From Actinopolyspora erythraea (GTDB taxonomy: Bacteria > Actinomycetota > Actinomycetes > Mycobacteriales > Pseudonocardiaceae): a DNA stretch of 64,000 nt. The position numbers and the translations under genes were made by a program. Of the stretch, positions 8,319 to 16,898 are shown in pieces. The stretch covers positions 682,001 to 746,000 of the forward strand of contig NZ_CP022752.1 of NCBI RefSeq assembly GCF_002263515.1, in the 5' to 3' direction. Positions within the stretch are counted from its first letter, which is position 1; each line of letters begins with the position of its first letter. The notes below the pieces were generated by a model. That model was not told where the DNA came from. It ran no database searches and saw only the letters and a list, made by a program, of their open reading frames with translations.

Positions 8319-8353
8319 AAGTCCCGCTCGGTGTGCCATCGGGCGGGACTTTT
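8319..8353 (+). terminator. intrinsic terminator after DUF397
   Basis: AAGTCCCGC (8319-8327) pairs with GCGGGACTT (8343-8351) and is followed by TT. The same sequence with one change recurs after the second DUF397 gene at 9102. Confidence 0.75.
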
Positions 8354-8460
8354 CGCGTCTGCGGCCGTGCTGGTTTGTCGTGGTGCACGGGGATTGTGCC
8401 GTGTCCTGGGCAGGCAACTGCCCTGCCATCGCTAGCTACAACGCGGTGGACACCCCACGG

Positions 8461-8877
8461 TGGGTGCAGGCCAGAGCGGAACGTCAGAAACGGCTGACCG
8501 AGCTGAATCCCCTACGTCTGCGAGCGGTCATCAGTGAAGCGGCGCTACGTCGTGAAGTCGGCGGCTCCTCGGTCATGACAGAGCAACTGGACCAAGTGAT
8601 GCGTTGGTGTGAGCTTCCGAACGTGATTGTCCAAGTGCTGCCCTACAGCGCAGGAGCGCATGCCAGCCCGTCCGGGGCATTCGCGTTGCTCTCGTTCGAC
8701 AACAACGAAGCTGTCGGATTTCTCGACACTCCGTTGGGAGGGCACACCGTGGATGATCCCAACGATGTGGAGGCTTTGAAGTACGTCGGAGACGAACTAC
8801 GATCCACAGCCCTGCCAGCACCAGCTTCGCTGGAGTTGATACGTAGCATTCGGGAGGCGCACACGGCACAGACCTAG
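8461..8877 (+). pseudogene. truncated XRE/DUF5753 gene lacking the HTH
   Basis: From WVQARAERQKRLTEL onward the sequence matches the second half of DUF5753 in the 7235 protein (VISEAALRREVGGSSVMTEQLD, VLPYSAGAH). The helix-turn-helix and first half are missing. The frame upstream of 8461 shows no similarity and is not preceded by a ribosome site. The stop at 8875 is followed by AGGAGG for the next DUF397 gene. It is most likely the remnant of a duplicated regulator, although a short sensor-only protein is conceivable. Confidence 0.7.
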
Positions 8878-8889
8878 GAGGCTGGCACA

Positions 8890-9090
8890 GTGGATCTCTC
8901 GCGTGCGACGTGGCGAAAGTCGTCACGGTCGAACAGTGGCGGCAACTGCGTCGAGGTCGCCCAGAATCTGCCGGGGGCCGCTCTCCTCCGAGACAGCAAG
9001 CTCGGTACCGACAGCCCCGTCCTCGCGGTCTCCCCGAACCACTTCACCGCCTTCCTCGACGCGCTCAAAAGCGACCGCCTCGACGGCTGA
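8890..9090 (+). CDS. DUF397 protein (second copy)
   Basis: 66 residues: WRKSSRSNSGGNCVEVAQN...LRDSKLG...FTAFLDALKSDRLDG. GTG 8890 follows AGGAGG at 8877-8882. It is paired with a truncated regulator, so its cognate partner may be the intact XRE protein at 7235 or one elsewhere. Confidence 0.85.
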   Translation: MDLSRATWRKSSRSNSGGNCVEVAQNLPGAALLRDSKLGTDSPVLAVSPNHFTAFLDALKSDRLDG

Positions 9091-9101
9091 CCCGCCTCGT
9101 G

Positions 9102-9135
9102 AAGTCCCGCTCGGTGTGCCATCGGGCGGGATTTT
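9102..9135 (+). terminator. intrinsic terminator, duplicate of that at 8319
   Basis: AAGTCCCGC and GGGCGGGATTTT flank the same loop (TCGGTGTGCCATC) as at 8319. This shows the DUF397-terminator unit was duplicated as a block. Confidence 0.65.
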
Positions 9136-9271
9136 CGCTCCGCTGTCCACGATGGTTTGTCGTGGTGTGAGGAGACGGGGGTGTTCGGTTGTTGAGGCTA
9201 CGATGGCTCCTGGCCGGAACCGGTCGAGAAAGGCTGATCCCACGGTCGAGGGGTGGTGCCCTGATATCGCG

Positions 9272-9409
9272 GTGGTGTGAAAACGTGCAACGGCGGTCGT
9301 AACGTCGCAGGTCGCAGAGGGTGTTCTCCACGGGCGTGGAGGTGGACCGCAAAACCCCCCGAGTTCCCCTGACTCGGCACGGTGCTCTCCACGGGCGTGG
9401 AGATGGCCT
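9272..9409 (+). CRISPR. orphan CRISPR mini-array (2 repeats, family A) with leader
   Basis: Repeats begin at 9321 (GTGTTCTCC, one change) and 9382, a 61-bp period enclosing one 33-bp spacer. The second repeat ends AGATGGCCT and is degenerate, typical of the distal end. The leader before 9321 matches the other family A leaders with a few changes. Confidence 0.82.
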
Positions 9410-9493
9410 CCGAAGCCGGGGGCGGCCGGAGCCCGGGTGGATCTGAGTAGTCCTGCCGATGTCGTCGTTCGTTCGAGGTTCGATCCTGGCGGC

Positions 9494-9880
9494 ATGGCAC
9501 AGCAGGGGAGCGCTGTCGGGGGACGCGGGGCGACCGGAGCGGGTCGGGCCCGGTTGGCCACCGAGGCGGCGGGAACGATCATGGTCGTGGCCGCACCGGT
9601 CCTGCTGGTGACGAGCATGGCCGGGTTCTACCTCGCGGCCGGCGTCGCGACCGGATGGGACTACGAGTCCCCCGAAGTGGGCTGGATCCTGCTCGGGGGA
9701 TTCGGTTTCTGCGTGTGGGCGATCATGCTCCTCGGCACGCCGTTGTCGTTCCTGCTGTGCGGGCTGACCCGGCGCGCCTTCCTGCCGGAGCGCGTCGCGG
9801 TGCGCAGAGCGCTGCTCTTCGCCGCCGTGGCGGGACTGCTCGTTCCCGAACTCGTGCTGCTGGTCGTCGGGTTCATGTAG
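9494..9880 (+). CDS. small membrane protein, unknown function
   Basis: A 128-residue protein with three predicted membrane segments: AGTIMVVAAPVLLVTSMAGFY, WILLGGFGFCVWAIMLLGTP and ALLFAAVAGLLVPELVLLVVGFM. ATG 9494 is preferred over the frame start at 9437 because the added residues are not hydrophobic or conserved-looking. The gene stands alone between two CRISPR mini-arrays. No family recognised. Confidence 0.55.
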   Translation: MAQQGSAVGGRGATGAGRARLATEAAGTIMVVAAPVLLVTSMAGFYLAAGVATGWDYESPEVGWILLGGFGFCVWAIMLLGTPLSFLLCGLTRRAFLPERVAVRRALLFAAVAGLLVPELVLLVVGFM

Positions 9881-10317
9881 GAATTCCGAGAGCTCCGTTC
9901 GGAGCTGTGGTCTGCCGTGGGGCTTCGGGGACGGCGGGACAGAGCCGCCTCGGGTGCATGTGAACCGCACGTGCGCTGCGGAGGTGTGGAGATCACGAGT
10001 ACGAGGTGACCCGACGCCGCCTCATGTCGGGACGAGCCGGTGGTGCCCGACTTCGTTCGGCGCGGTTGGTTTCGACGGCGGTGATCGAGGCCAGTCGGTG
10101 TGTCGTTGTGGTGAGGCGTCCGACGAGGTGGCCGAATGCTCGGAGTTCCTGTCTCGCCGGGTGTTGGCCGGTCCGCACCACGGTTGGAAACCCGTCCCGG
10201 GAAATCCCGAACACCGATCCTGCCCCTGCTCTGGCGGACGACGATCTCTCGCGAAATCGCCGCGATGCGGTTTCTCGTGCCGAGAATCGGGAACGACCGT
10301 GGTGGTGGATGGCTCCG
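9881..10317. other. gene-free stretch before the fourth mini-array
   Basis: Nothing coding is recognisable. One copy of the dispersed element (ATCTCTCGCGAAAT) lies at 10244-10257. Confidence 0.4.
10244..10257 (+). repeat. ATTTCTCGCGAAAT-type dispersed element (copy 3)
   Basis: ATCTCTCGCGAAAT, one change from the commonest form; about 75 bp before the leader of the fourth mini-array. Confidence 0.45.
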
Positions 10318-10319
10318 AA

Positions 10320-10517
10320 CGATCCGCGAACGTGCGGCGGCGGTTGCAACACCGCAGGTCGCAGAGGGTGCTCTCCACGAGCGTGGAGGCGGACCGTAGT
10401 TCTTGACCTCGATCCAGTCATGGGCGTAGTGCTCTCCACATGTGTGGAAATGGACCGCGCTGCTACGACTCCATCGCGCTGGAAATCCCGTGCTCTCCAC
10501 GTGTGTGGAGGTGAACC
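10320..10517 (+). CRISPR. orphan CRISPR mini-array (3 repeats, family A) with leader
   Basis: Repeats start at 10368, 10429 and 10490 (61-bp period, two 33-bp spacers). They vary at the centre of the hairpin (ACGAGCG, ACATGTG, ACGTGTG) but keep GTGCTCTCC at the start. The conserved leader precedes 10368. The array ends 28 bp before the convergent tetR gene. Confidence 0.87.
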
Positions 10518-10544
10518 GGTCCGCTCCGTGGAGCGGGAACCACC

Positions 10545-11144
10545 TCAGACGCCGGTCTCCTCCCGCAGCAGCCGCAGCGCCGCGCGGTGCGCCCGGTGCA
10601 GCGGTGTGGCGTCCCGCCGCAGCGTCGCGCGCACCACGGCTCCCTCCAGCAGCAGGAACCACTCCTCGGCCACGTCGGACGGGTCGGAGCACCCCGCCGC
10701 CTCGGCGATCTCCGCCAGCCAGGTGCGGGTTCCCTCCTTGTTCCGCTCGATGACCTCCCGCCCGGGGTGGTCGGCAGCGGTCAGCTCCACTCCGGCGTTG
10801 ACGAATCCGCACCCCCGGAACCCGTCGGCCACGGTCCACTCCTCGTAGCTTTCGAACACCGCCGCCAGCCGCTGCTCGGCCGTCTCGCGCCCCGCCGAGA
10901 CGCGCTCCAGGGTTTCCCGCCAGCGCCGGTCCCGCGCGGCCAGGTGCTCGGCCACCAGCCCGTCCTTCGAGCCGAAGTGCGCGTACAGCGTCACCTTGGT
11001 CACCCCGGCCCGCGCCGCGAGCGTGTTGACCCCCACCGCCTGGATGCCGGACTCGTAGAACAGCCGCGACGCCGTGTCCAGGATGCGTTGTCTGGCCGAA
11101 CCGGGTTCGCTCGTCCCGGGGCCACTCGGTTTCGTCTCCACCAT
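10545..11144 (-). CDS. TetR-family regulator
   Basis: 199 residues. The N-terminal HTH is RQRILDTASRLFYESGIQAVGVNTLAARAGVTKVTLYAHFGSKDGLV, followed by an all-helical ligand domain. It diverges from the haloacid dehalogenase gene at 11224, and the 14-bp palindrome at 11158-11171 lies between, so it probably represses both. There is no ribosome site before ATG 11144; TATAGT sits a few bases upstream, so the transcript is likely leaderless. Confidence 0.85.
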   Translation of the reverse strand: MVETKPSGPGTSEPGSARQRILDTASRLFYESGIQAVGVNTLAARAGVTKVTLYAHFGSKDGLVAEHLAARDRRWRETLERVSAGRETAEQRLAAVFESYEEWTVADGFRGCGFVNAGVELTAADHPGREVIERNKEGTRTWLAEIAEAAGCSDPSDVAEEWFLLLEGAVVRATLRRDATPLHRAHRAALRLLREETGV

Positions 11145-11157
11145 GAGTTGTAACTAT

Positions 11158-11171
11158 ACAAACCGGTATGT
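11158..11171. promoter_or_regulatory. palindrome between tetR and HAD gene
   Basis: ACAAACCGGTATGT: arms ACA/TGT and ACCGGT with single unpaired bases. The position between divergent starts suits a TetR operator overlapping both promoters. Confidence 0.55.
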
Positions 11172-11223
11172 AGAGTCCGGGCGCCGGTGGACCCCGGCAG
11201 TCATCCGAGACGGAGGTATCCGT

Positions 11224-11898
11224 ATGAACACCAGGCCCGTGGCAGTCGCCTTCGACGTGCTGGAGACCCTGCTGGACCTGCGTGCCCTGCGCACCCGCTT
11301 CACCGACATCGGCCAGCCCGCGGAGATGCTGCACCCGTGGTTCCTGCGCTTCCAGCGCGACGCCATGGCGCTGTCGCTGTCCGGCGAGTTCGGCTCGTTC
11401 CCGGACGTCGCCCGCCAGGCGCTGCGCACCGAGAGCGAGCACACGGCCAGCGAGGCCGACATCGACCACGTGCTCGACGGCTTCGCCCACCTGCCCGCTC
11501 ACCCGGACGCCGAGCCCGCGCTGCGCAAGCTCTCCGAGGCCGGGGTGCGCGTGGGCTGCCTGACCGTCGGCAACGCGGAGAACACCGCGAGCTTCCTGGC
11601 CAACGCGGGCCTTGCGCGGTACGTCGACCGGGTGGTCACGGCCGACCAGGCGGGCATCTGGAAGCCCTCGCCCAGCGTCTACCGGGCCACCGCCCACCAG
11701 CTGGAGGTCGCTCCCGGGGACATGGCGCTGGTCGCGGTGCACGCCTGGGACTGCCACGGCGCCAAGCGCGCGGGCTGCACGTCGGGCTGGTGCTCCCGAC
11801 TGGAGGGTGAGCCGGGTGACGTCTTCGACGCCCCCGACGTGACCGGTGACGACCTGGTGACCGTCGCGGACCGGCTGCTCGGGCTGCCCACCCGGTGA
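11224..11898 (+). CDS. haloacid dehalogenase type II (HAD superfamily)
   Basis: A 224-residue HAD hydrolase: motif I FDVLETLLDLR (nucleophile Asp near residue 11), motif II VGCLTVGN, motif III Lys in GIWKPSP, and a HAWDCHGAKRAG segment typical of 2-haloacid dehalogenases. These hydrolyse L-2-haloacids or related substrates in the cytosol; the real substrate is not evident. ATG 11224 follows GGAGGTATCCGT. It is divergent from and probably repressed by the TetR gene. Confidence 0.82.
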   Translation: MNTRPVAVAFDVLETLLDLRALRTRFTDIGQPAEMLHPWFLRFQRDAMALSLSGEFGSFPDVARQALRTESEHTASEADIDHVLDGFAHLPAHPDAEPALRKLSEAGVRVGCLTVGNAENTASFLANAGLARYVDRVVTADQAGIWKPSPSVYRATAHQLEVAPGDMALVAVHAWDCHGAKRAGCTSGWCSRLEGEPGDVFDAPDVTGDDLVTVADRLLGLPTR

Positions 11899-12104
11899 CG
11901 GACTCGCCCCGCCGCCGTTCACCACGGCGGGGCCCGGCGACGGTCGCGCGGTGCTCCCGGCCGCGCGGCGGCGACGCGCCACCGACGGATCCCTGCCGGG
12001 CAGGCGGTGTCGTCACGAAGTCCCAGCTCCCGGTCACCCTCGGTTCGTCCCCCAATAGGATGCTGGTGTTCGACACGAACGCGCAGCCAGGCGAGGAGGG
12101 GCGA

Positions 12105-12959
12105 ATGTCGGCAGGCGAGGACTCGGTACCCACGACGACCCACGGGGCGCTCACGGCGTTTCACGGGCGCGCGGGTGACCACAACGATCGCGCGATGGCG
12201 GGGGCGCGGATCCTCGGCTCCGAGCTCGCCCGGTACATGCGGGCCGGCCTGACCCGGATCGGCCAGTCGCGTCCGGCGCTGAGCGCGAACTGGGAGACGG
12301 AGCTGACCGCCGCGTTGCCCGAGCTGCGCAGGCTCGCCAACCGCTACGACACGCTGCTGGCCGCGGGGGCCAGGCCGGTCACGGCGGTGAACAGGTGCGC
12401 GGTGGCGCTGGCGACGCTGCCGGTGGTGGCGCGCCACCGTCCCGACGCCTGCGTGGTCTGGCTGGACGCCCACGCCGACCTGCACACCCCGGCCACTTCG
12501 GAGAGCGGCTACCTGGGCGGCATGGTGCTGGCCGGTGCCGGCGGTCTGTGGGACTCCGGGCTGGGCGACGGACTCGCCCTCGGCAACGTCGTGCTCGGCG
12601 GTCTCCGCGACGTCGACGAGGCGGAGCGGCGGCTGCTCTCCGAGGGCACGATCAGCGCGGTGTCGGCGGGCGAGGACATCGTGGACAAGCTCCGCGCCGC
12701 CGTGGCGGGCAGGCCGGTGTACTTCCACCTCGACTGCGACGTGTTCGAACCCGGCGTGCTGGCCACCGACTACCGCGTGCCGGGCGGTCTCACCCTGGAC
12801 CGGTTGCACGAGGTGGCCGGGATGCTCGCCGAGCACGAGCTGGTCGGCGTGGAACTCGGCGAGTTCGAGACGATCCAGCCCACCGGCGAGACCGACACCG
12901 ACGCGGCGCGGCGGTTGGTCGAGGCCGTCGCGCCGCTGCTGGACGAGCCGCGAGGCTGA
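12105..12959 (+). CDS. arginase/agmatinase superfamily protein with altered metal site
   Basis: 284 residues with ureohydrolase fold motifs: DAHADLHTP (D121, H123, D125), HLDCDVFEPG (D210, D212) and VELGEFE. The first manganese-ligand motif, GGDHS in arginases, reads VNRCAVALATL here, so Cys98 replaces the His. SGYLGGMVL stands where many members have GNIHGMP. Either it is an arginase-like enzyme with an altered metal centre or a non-canonical member acting on another guanidino compound. ATG 12105 follows GAGGAGGGGCGA; an upstream in-frame extension to 11895 is non-coding in character. Confidence 0.75.
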   Translation: MSAGEDSVPTTTHGALTAFHGRAGDHNDRAMAGARILGSELARYMRAGLTRIGQSRPALSANWETELTAALPELRRLANRYDTLLAAGARPVTAVNRCAVALATLPVVARHRPDACVVWLDAHADLHTPATSESGYLGGMVLAGAGGLWDSGLGDGLALGNVVLGGLRDVDEAERRLLSEGTISAVSAGEDIVDKLRAAVAGRPVYFHLDCDVFEPGVLATDYRVPGGLTLDRLHEVAGMLAEHELVGVELGEFETIQPTGETDTDAARRLVEAVAPLLDEPRG

Positions 12960-13079
12960 CCCCGAGGCCCTCCCGATCGCCCCGAACGGTCGGGAGGGCC
13001 GGTATCGGGTCCGCGCGGGAGACTGCGGTGGTGTTCCGCGCGGACGGTCATTCCTCCGGGAAGGGGACCTCGTCCCCTC

Positions 13080-14126
13080 TCACGGGCGGACCAGCACCTT
13101 GAGCGCCTCGCGCTCGTGCATGGCGCGGTAGCCGTCGGCCACGTCGTCGAGCCCGACCGTCCTGTCGAAGACCAGGCCGGGCTGGACCCTGCCCTCCAGC
13201 ACGTCGGGCAGCAGCTCCGGGATGTAGTCGCGCGCCGGGGCCACGCCGCCGCTGATGGTGACGTTGCGGAAGAACGTCTCGGCCGACTGCGGGATGTTGG
13301 CGTAGGTCGGCGCGCCGACCCTGCCGATCGCCCCGCCGTCGCGCACCACGCCCACGGCGGTGGCCAGCGAGTCGTCCGTGCCGACGCACTCCAGCACGTG
13401 CGGGGCGCCGTGCCCGCCGGTCAGCTCGCGCACCCGCTCGACGCCCTCGGCGCCGCGTTCCGGCACCACGTCGGTGGCGCCGAACCGCTCGGCCAGCTCG
13501 GTGCGCGGGGTGTGCCTGCCCATGATGACGATCCGCTCGGCGCCGAGCCGGGCCGAGGCGAGCACCCCGGACAGCCCGACCGCGCCGTCACCGACCACGA
13601 CCACTGTGGAGCCCCGCTTCACCGAGGCGGACACGGCGGCGTGATGGCCGGTGCTGAACACGTCGGAGAGCGTGAGCAGCGAGGCGCTCAGCGCCTCGTC
13701 GGAACCGCCGGGCAGCCGCACCAGGGTTCCTTCCGCCCTCGGCACGCGCACGGCCTCGCCCTGGCCGCCGTCCACTCCGCCGGAGCCCCACATGCCGCCG
13801 TTGACGCAGGAGGTGGGCAGCCCGTCCCGGCAGAACTCGCAGCTGCCGTCGGAGAAGGTGAACGGCGCGACCACGACGTCGCCGGGGCGCGGCGAGGTCA
13901 CGTCGGAACCGGTCTCCTCGACCACGCCGAGGAACTCGTGGCCGATGCGCTGGGGCTCGGCGGGGCCGTCGCCGTCCAGCCCCACTCCCCGGTAGGGCCA
14001 CAGGTCGCTGCCGCAGATGCAGGCGTGGGTCACCCGCACGATCGCGTCGGTGCTCTCCAGCAGCGCGGGCTCGGGGACCTCTCCCACGCGGATGTCCTTC
14101 GGGCCGTGGAGCAGTGTTGCCTTCAA
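13080..14126 (-). CDS. zinc-dependent alcohol dehydrogenase
   Basis: 348-residue medium-chain dehydrogenase: catalytic zinc site CICGSD...GHEFLGVVEE, a four-cysteine-like structural region (SCEFCRDGLPTSC, with some ligands altered), and Rossmann motif VVVVGDGAVGLSG. NAD(P)-dependent oxidation of alcohols or reduction of aldehydes is expected; the substrate is unknown. It is followed upstream on the same strand by another oxidoreductase (start 15201) with a 61-bp gap, so the two may be cotranscribed. Confidence 0.85.
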   Translation of the reverse strand: MKATLLHGPKDIRVGEVPEPALLESTDAIVRVTHACICGSDLWPYRGVGLDGDGPAEPQRIGHEFLGVVEETGSDVTSPRPGDVVVAPFTFSDGSCEFCRDGLPTSCVNGGMWGSGGVDGGQGEAVRVPRAEGTLVRLPGGSDEALSASLLTLSDVFSTGHHAAVSASVKRGSTVVVVGDGAVGLSGVLASARLGAERIVIMGRHTPRTELAERFGATDVVPERGAEGVERVRELTGGHGAPHVLECVGTDDSLATAVGVVRDGGAIGRVGAPTYANIPQSAETFFRNVTISGGVAPARDYIPELLPDVLEGRVQPGLVFDRTVGLDDVADGYRAMHEREALKVLVRP

Positions 14127-14187
14127 GGGTGCGAACTCCGGATGAGGTGGGTTGTCGATTTCACGATCCGTCGGTGGGCGTGTGCGC

Positions 14188-15201
14188 TCAGCGCAGGTCG
14201 ACCAGCATCTTGCCGGTGTTCTCGCCGCGCATCATGCCCAGGAACGCCTCGGGGGCCTTGTCGAGGCCGTGCAGCACGGTCTCCTCGTAGCGGAGCCGTC
14301 CCTGGCGCAGCCAGCCGCCGACCTCGGCCATGAACTCCGGGTACTTGTCGAAGTGGTCGATGACGATGAAGCCGCGCGCGGTGAGCCGCTTGCTGACCAT
14401 CTGGAACATGCCGCGCGGCCCCGGCTGCGCGTCGACCTCGTTGTACTGCGAGATCGCGCCGCACATGGCGATGCGGCCGAAGTCGTTCATGGTGTGGATC
14501 GCGGCTTCCAGGTGGTCGCCGCCGACGTTGTCGAAGTAGACGTCGATGCCCTCGGGGGCGGCTTCGGCCAGCTGCTGGTGAACCGGTCCCCGCTTGTAGT
14601 TGAACGCCGCGTCGAATCCGAGGTCCTCGGTGAGGTGGCGGACCTTCTCGTCCGATCCGGCGCTGCCGACGACCTTCCGGGCCCCGTGCAGCTTGGCGAG
14701 CTGTCCGGCGATGGAGCCGACCGCGCCCGCCGCGCCGGAGACGAACACGACGTCGGTCTCCCGCAGCCCGGCGATCTCGAACAGGCCGGTGTAGGCGGTC
14801 AGGCCGGGTGCGCCGAGCACGCCGAGGAAGGCGTTGGGGTCCGCCAGCTCCGGATCCACCCGTCTGGCGGCGCTCGCGTCGAGCAGCGCGTACTCGCGCC
14901 ATCCCAGGACGTGAACGACGAGGTCGCCCACCCGGAAGTCCTCGGACTCGGAGGCGACCACCTCGCCGACGGCCGCGCCGTTGAGGGGCTCACCGACCTG
15001 GAAGGGGGCCACGTAGGAGGGGCGGTCGTCCATCTGGCCGCGCATGGCGGGATCGACGCTCATCACCAGGTTGCGCACCAGCAGCTGTCCGGCCGCCGGT
15101 TCGCGCACCGGCACGGTGGCGGTCTCGAAGGTGCTGTCGGTGGGCCACCCGCTGGGGCGTTCGGCGAGCCGTACTTCTCGTGCTGTGTCGGGCAGTGACA
15201 A
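14188..15201 (-). CDS. NADP-dependent oxidoreductase of the CurA/leukotriene B4 dehydrogenase type
   Basis: A 337-residue zinc-free medium-chain reductase: N-terminal GroES-like part (SVDPAMRGQMDDRPSYVAPFQVGEP), AAGAVGSIAGQLAKLHGARKVVGSAGS nucleotide-binding core and DVYFDNVGG. Relatives reduce alpha,beta-unsaturated ketones and aldehydes with NADPH. The start is TTG 15201, supported by GGGAG nine bases upstream; no better ATG lies nearby. OhrR-like palindromes in the divergent region to 15557 suggest peroxide-linked control. Confidence 0.85.
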   Translation of the reverse strand: MSLPDTAREVRLAERPSGWPTDSTFETATVPVREPAAGQLLVRNLVMSVDPAMRGQMDDRPSYVAPFQVGEPLNGAAVGEVVASESEDFRVGDLVVHVLGWREYALLDASAARRVDPELADPNAFLGVLGAPGLTAYTGLFEIAGLRETDVVFVSGAAGAVGSIAGQLAKLHGARKVVGSAGSDEKVRHLTEDLGFDAAFNYKRGPVHQQLAEAAPEGIDVYFDNVGGDHLEAAIHTMNDFGRIAMCGAISQYNEVDAQPGPRGMFQMVSKRLTARGFIVIDHFDKYPEFMAEVGGWLRQGRLRYEETVLHGLDKAPEAFLGMMRGENTGKMLVDLR

Positions 15202-15276
15202 CTGCTTGTTCTCCCGGGATCGTGGTTCGGTTCGGGATCTCGTCCCGCGTCGTGCGGCGGGGCGACACCAAATTCA

Positions 15277-15317
15277 TTGTACACAACTCAAATTGCCAAG
15301 TTTGTATTGCGCGCAAT
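15277..15317. promoter_or_regulatory. two palindromes in the divergent promoter region, candidate OhrR/MarR operators
   Basis: TTGTACACAA (15277-15286) and ATTGCGCGCAAT (15306-15317), the centres about 30 bp apart, with the half-site AATTG between. The first matches TTGTGCACAA before the ohrR-like gene (17436-17445) at 9 of 10 positions. Positioned between starts at 15201 and 15557. Confidence 0.55.
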
Positions 15318-15556
15318 TGATATTACTCCCGGAAGTCGGGACGAACCGCCCCGGCGGCGGGACACTTCCGTGGTGGGGAGTGCTGTGATCGGCTGGAGGA
15401 GGGGGCGGCTCGCCGGGCCCGCCGTTCCGCCCCGGGACCGCTCCACCGGGCGGAGGCCGACGCGCGGCGACACGATCGGAGCCGGCTTTTCCCGAACCGC
15501 CGCCGCTCATCGGCCGGACCGGCCGGAACGAGAACGACAGGAAAGGACCGCGACCC

Positions 15557-16585
15557 GTGGACCACGTCTCACTCGGCAGGACCGGAGTCAAGGTCAGCCC
15601 GCTGTGCCTCGGCGCCATGAACTTCGGTACCTGGGGCAACCCCGATCACGACGACTCGATCCGAATCATCCACCGCGCCCTGGACGCCGGGATCAACTTC
15701 GTCGACACCGCCGACGTGTACTCGCACGGCGAGTCGGAGGAGATCGTCGGCAGGGCCCTCGCCGACGGCCGCAGGGACGAGGTCGTGCTGGCCACCAAGG
15801 CCCACGCGTCGATGGGCGAGGACCCCAACGAGCGGGGCAACTCGCGCCGCTGGCTCGTCCGCGAGGTGGAGAACAGCCTGCGCAGGCTGGGCACCGACCA
15901 CATCGACCTCTACCAGGTCCACCGGCCCGACCCGGACACCCACATCGACGAGACGTTGGGCGCGCTGACCGACCTGATCCGGGACGGCAAGATCCGCTAC
16001 GCGGGCTGCTCCACCTTCCCCGCCCACCTGATCGTGGAGTCGCACTGGGTGGCCGAACGGCGAGTGCGGGAGAGGTTCGTCACCGAACAGCCGCCCTACT
16101 CGATCCTGACCAGGGGGATCGAGGCCGACGTGCTGCCCGTCGCCCGCGACTACGGCATGGGGGTGCTCCCCTGGAGCCCGCTGTCGGGCGGTTGGCTCTC
16201 CGGCAAGTACCGGCGGGGGCGGGACGCCCCGGACACCCACCGCGCGAACTCCATGCCCGACCGGTTCGACCCGACCAGGCCCGACAACGCGCGCAAGCTC
16301 GACGCGGTCGAGGAACTGGCGCGGCTGGCCGCCGACTCCGGGATCACCCTGGTGGACCTGGCGCTGGCGTTCGTGCTCAGCCATCCGGCGGTGACCGCGC
16401 CGATCATCGGCCCCCGCACCATGGAACAGCTGGAGTCCCAGCTCGGCGCCGCCGACATCCGGCTCGACGCGGCGACGCTGGACCGCGTCGACGAGATCGT
16501 GCCGCCCGGCACCACCCTCAATCCGGCCGACGTCGGCTGGACCCCGCCGGACCTGCGACGTAAGGAGCTGCGCCGCAGGCGGTGA
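15557..16585 (+). CDS. aldo/keto reductase
   Basis: A 342-residue AKR (TIM barrel): LGRTGVKVSPLCLGAMNFGTWG, catalytic Asp and Tyr in NFVDTADVYSHGESEE, Lys in VLATKAHASMG, and His in LYQVHRPD. It reduces carbonyls with NADPH. The GTG 15557 start follows AGGAAAGGACCGCGACCC. It is divergent from the CurA-like reductase, and both probably respond to the palindromes between them. Confidence 0.87.
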   Translation: MDHVSLGRTGVKVSPLCLGAMNFGTWGNPDHDDSIRIIHRALDAGINFVDTADVYSHGESEEIVGRALADGRRDEVVLATKAHASMGEDPNERGNSRRWLVREVENSLRRLGTDHIDLYQVHRPDPDTHIDETLGALTDLIRDGKIRYAGCSTFPAHLIVESHWVAERRVRERFVTEQPPYSILTRGIEADVLPVARDYGMGVLPWSPLSGGWLSGKYRRGRDAPDTHRANSMPDRFDPTRPDNARKLDAVEELARLAADSGITLVDLALAFVLSHPAVTAPIIGPRTMEQLESQLGAADIRLDAATLDRVDEIVPPGTTLNPADVGWTPPDLRRKELRRRR

Positions 16586-16898
16586 CGAGGAATTCGGACA
16601 CGGCTCGCTCGGTTGCCTCAGCCGTTCGGGTGGCGGAACCTCTCGCACGGCTCTCGCTGCGGTGAGGCCCGACATCGGGTAGCGACCTACACAACGTCGG
16701 GCTTTCCTCGCGAGAGCACCACGAGAGAACCCACGGCGGCGCCGACCGCGGGAGTGGTGGGAGTTCGGCTTCGGGAGCCCTGCAGGGGCGGCGATTTCGC
16801 GAGAAATCGACGCCGCCCCGAAAACGGGGGCGGAAACCCCTCGCGGGGGAGTCGACTGCCGGTGCGCAGACCGGAGAGTCGCTGCCCGGTGGGAGTGC
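16586..16898. other. intergenic region between convergent genes
   Basis: No gene. Holds a copy of the dispersed element at 16794-16807. CGCCGCCCC...CGGGGGCGG (about 16809-16832) could form a terminator hairpin. Confidence 0.4.
16794..16807 (-). repeat. ATTTCTCGCGAAAT dispersed element (copy 4, reverse orientation)
   Basis: ATTTCGCGAGAAAT within GGCGATTTCGCGAGAAATCG. Confidence 0.55.

Noticed and set aside
9661..11982. Long minus-strand open frame spanning the CRISPR array, tetR and dehalogenase
   Set aside because: It crosses CRISPR repeats and runs antisense to the dehalogenase; typical high-GC shadow.
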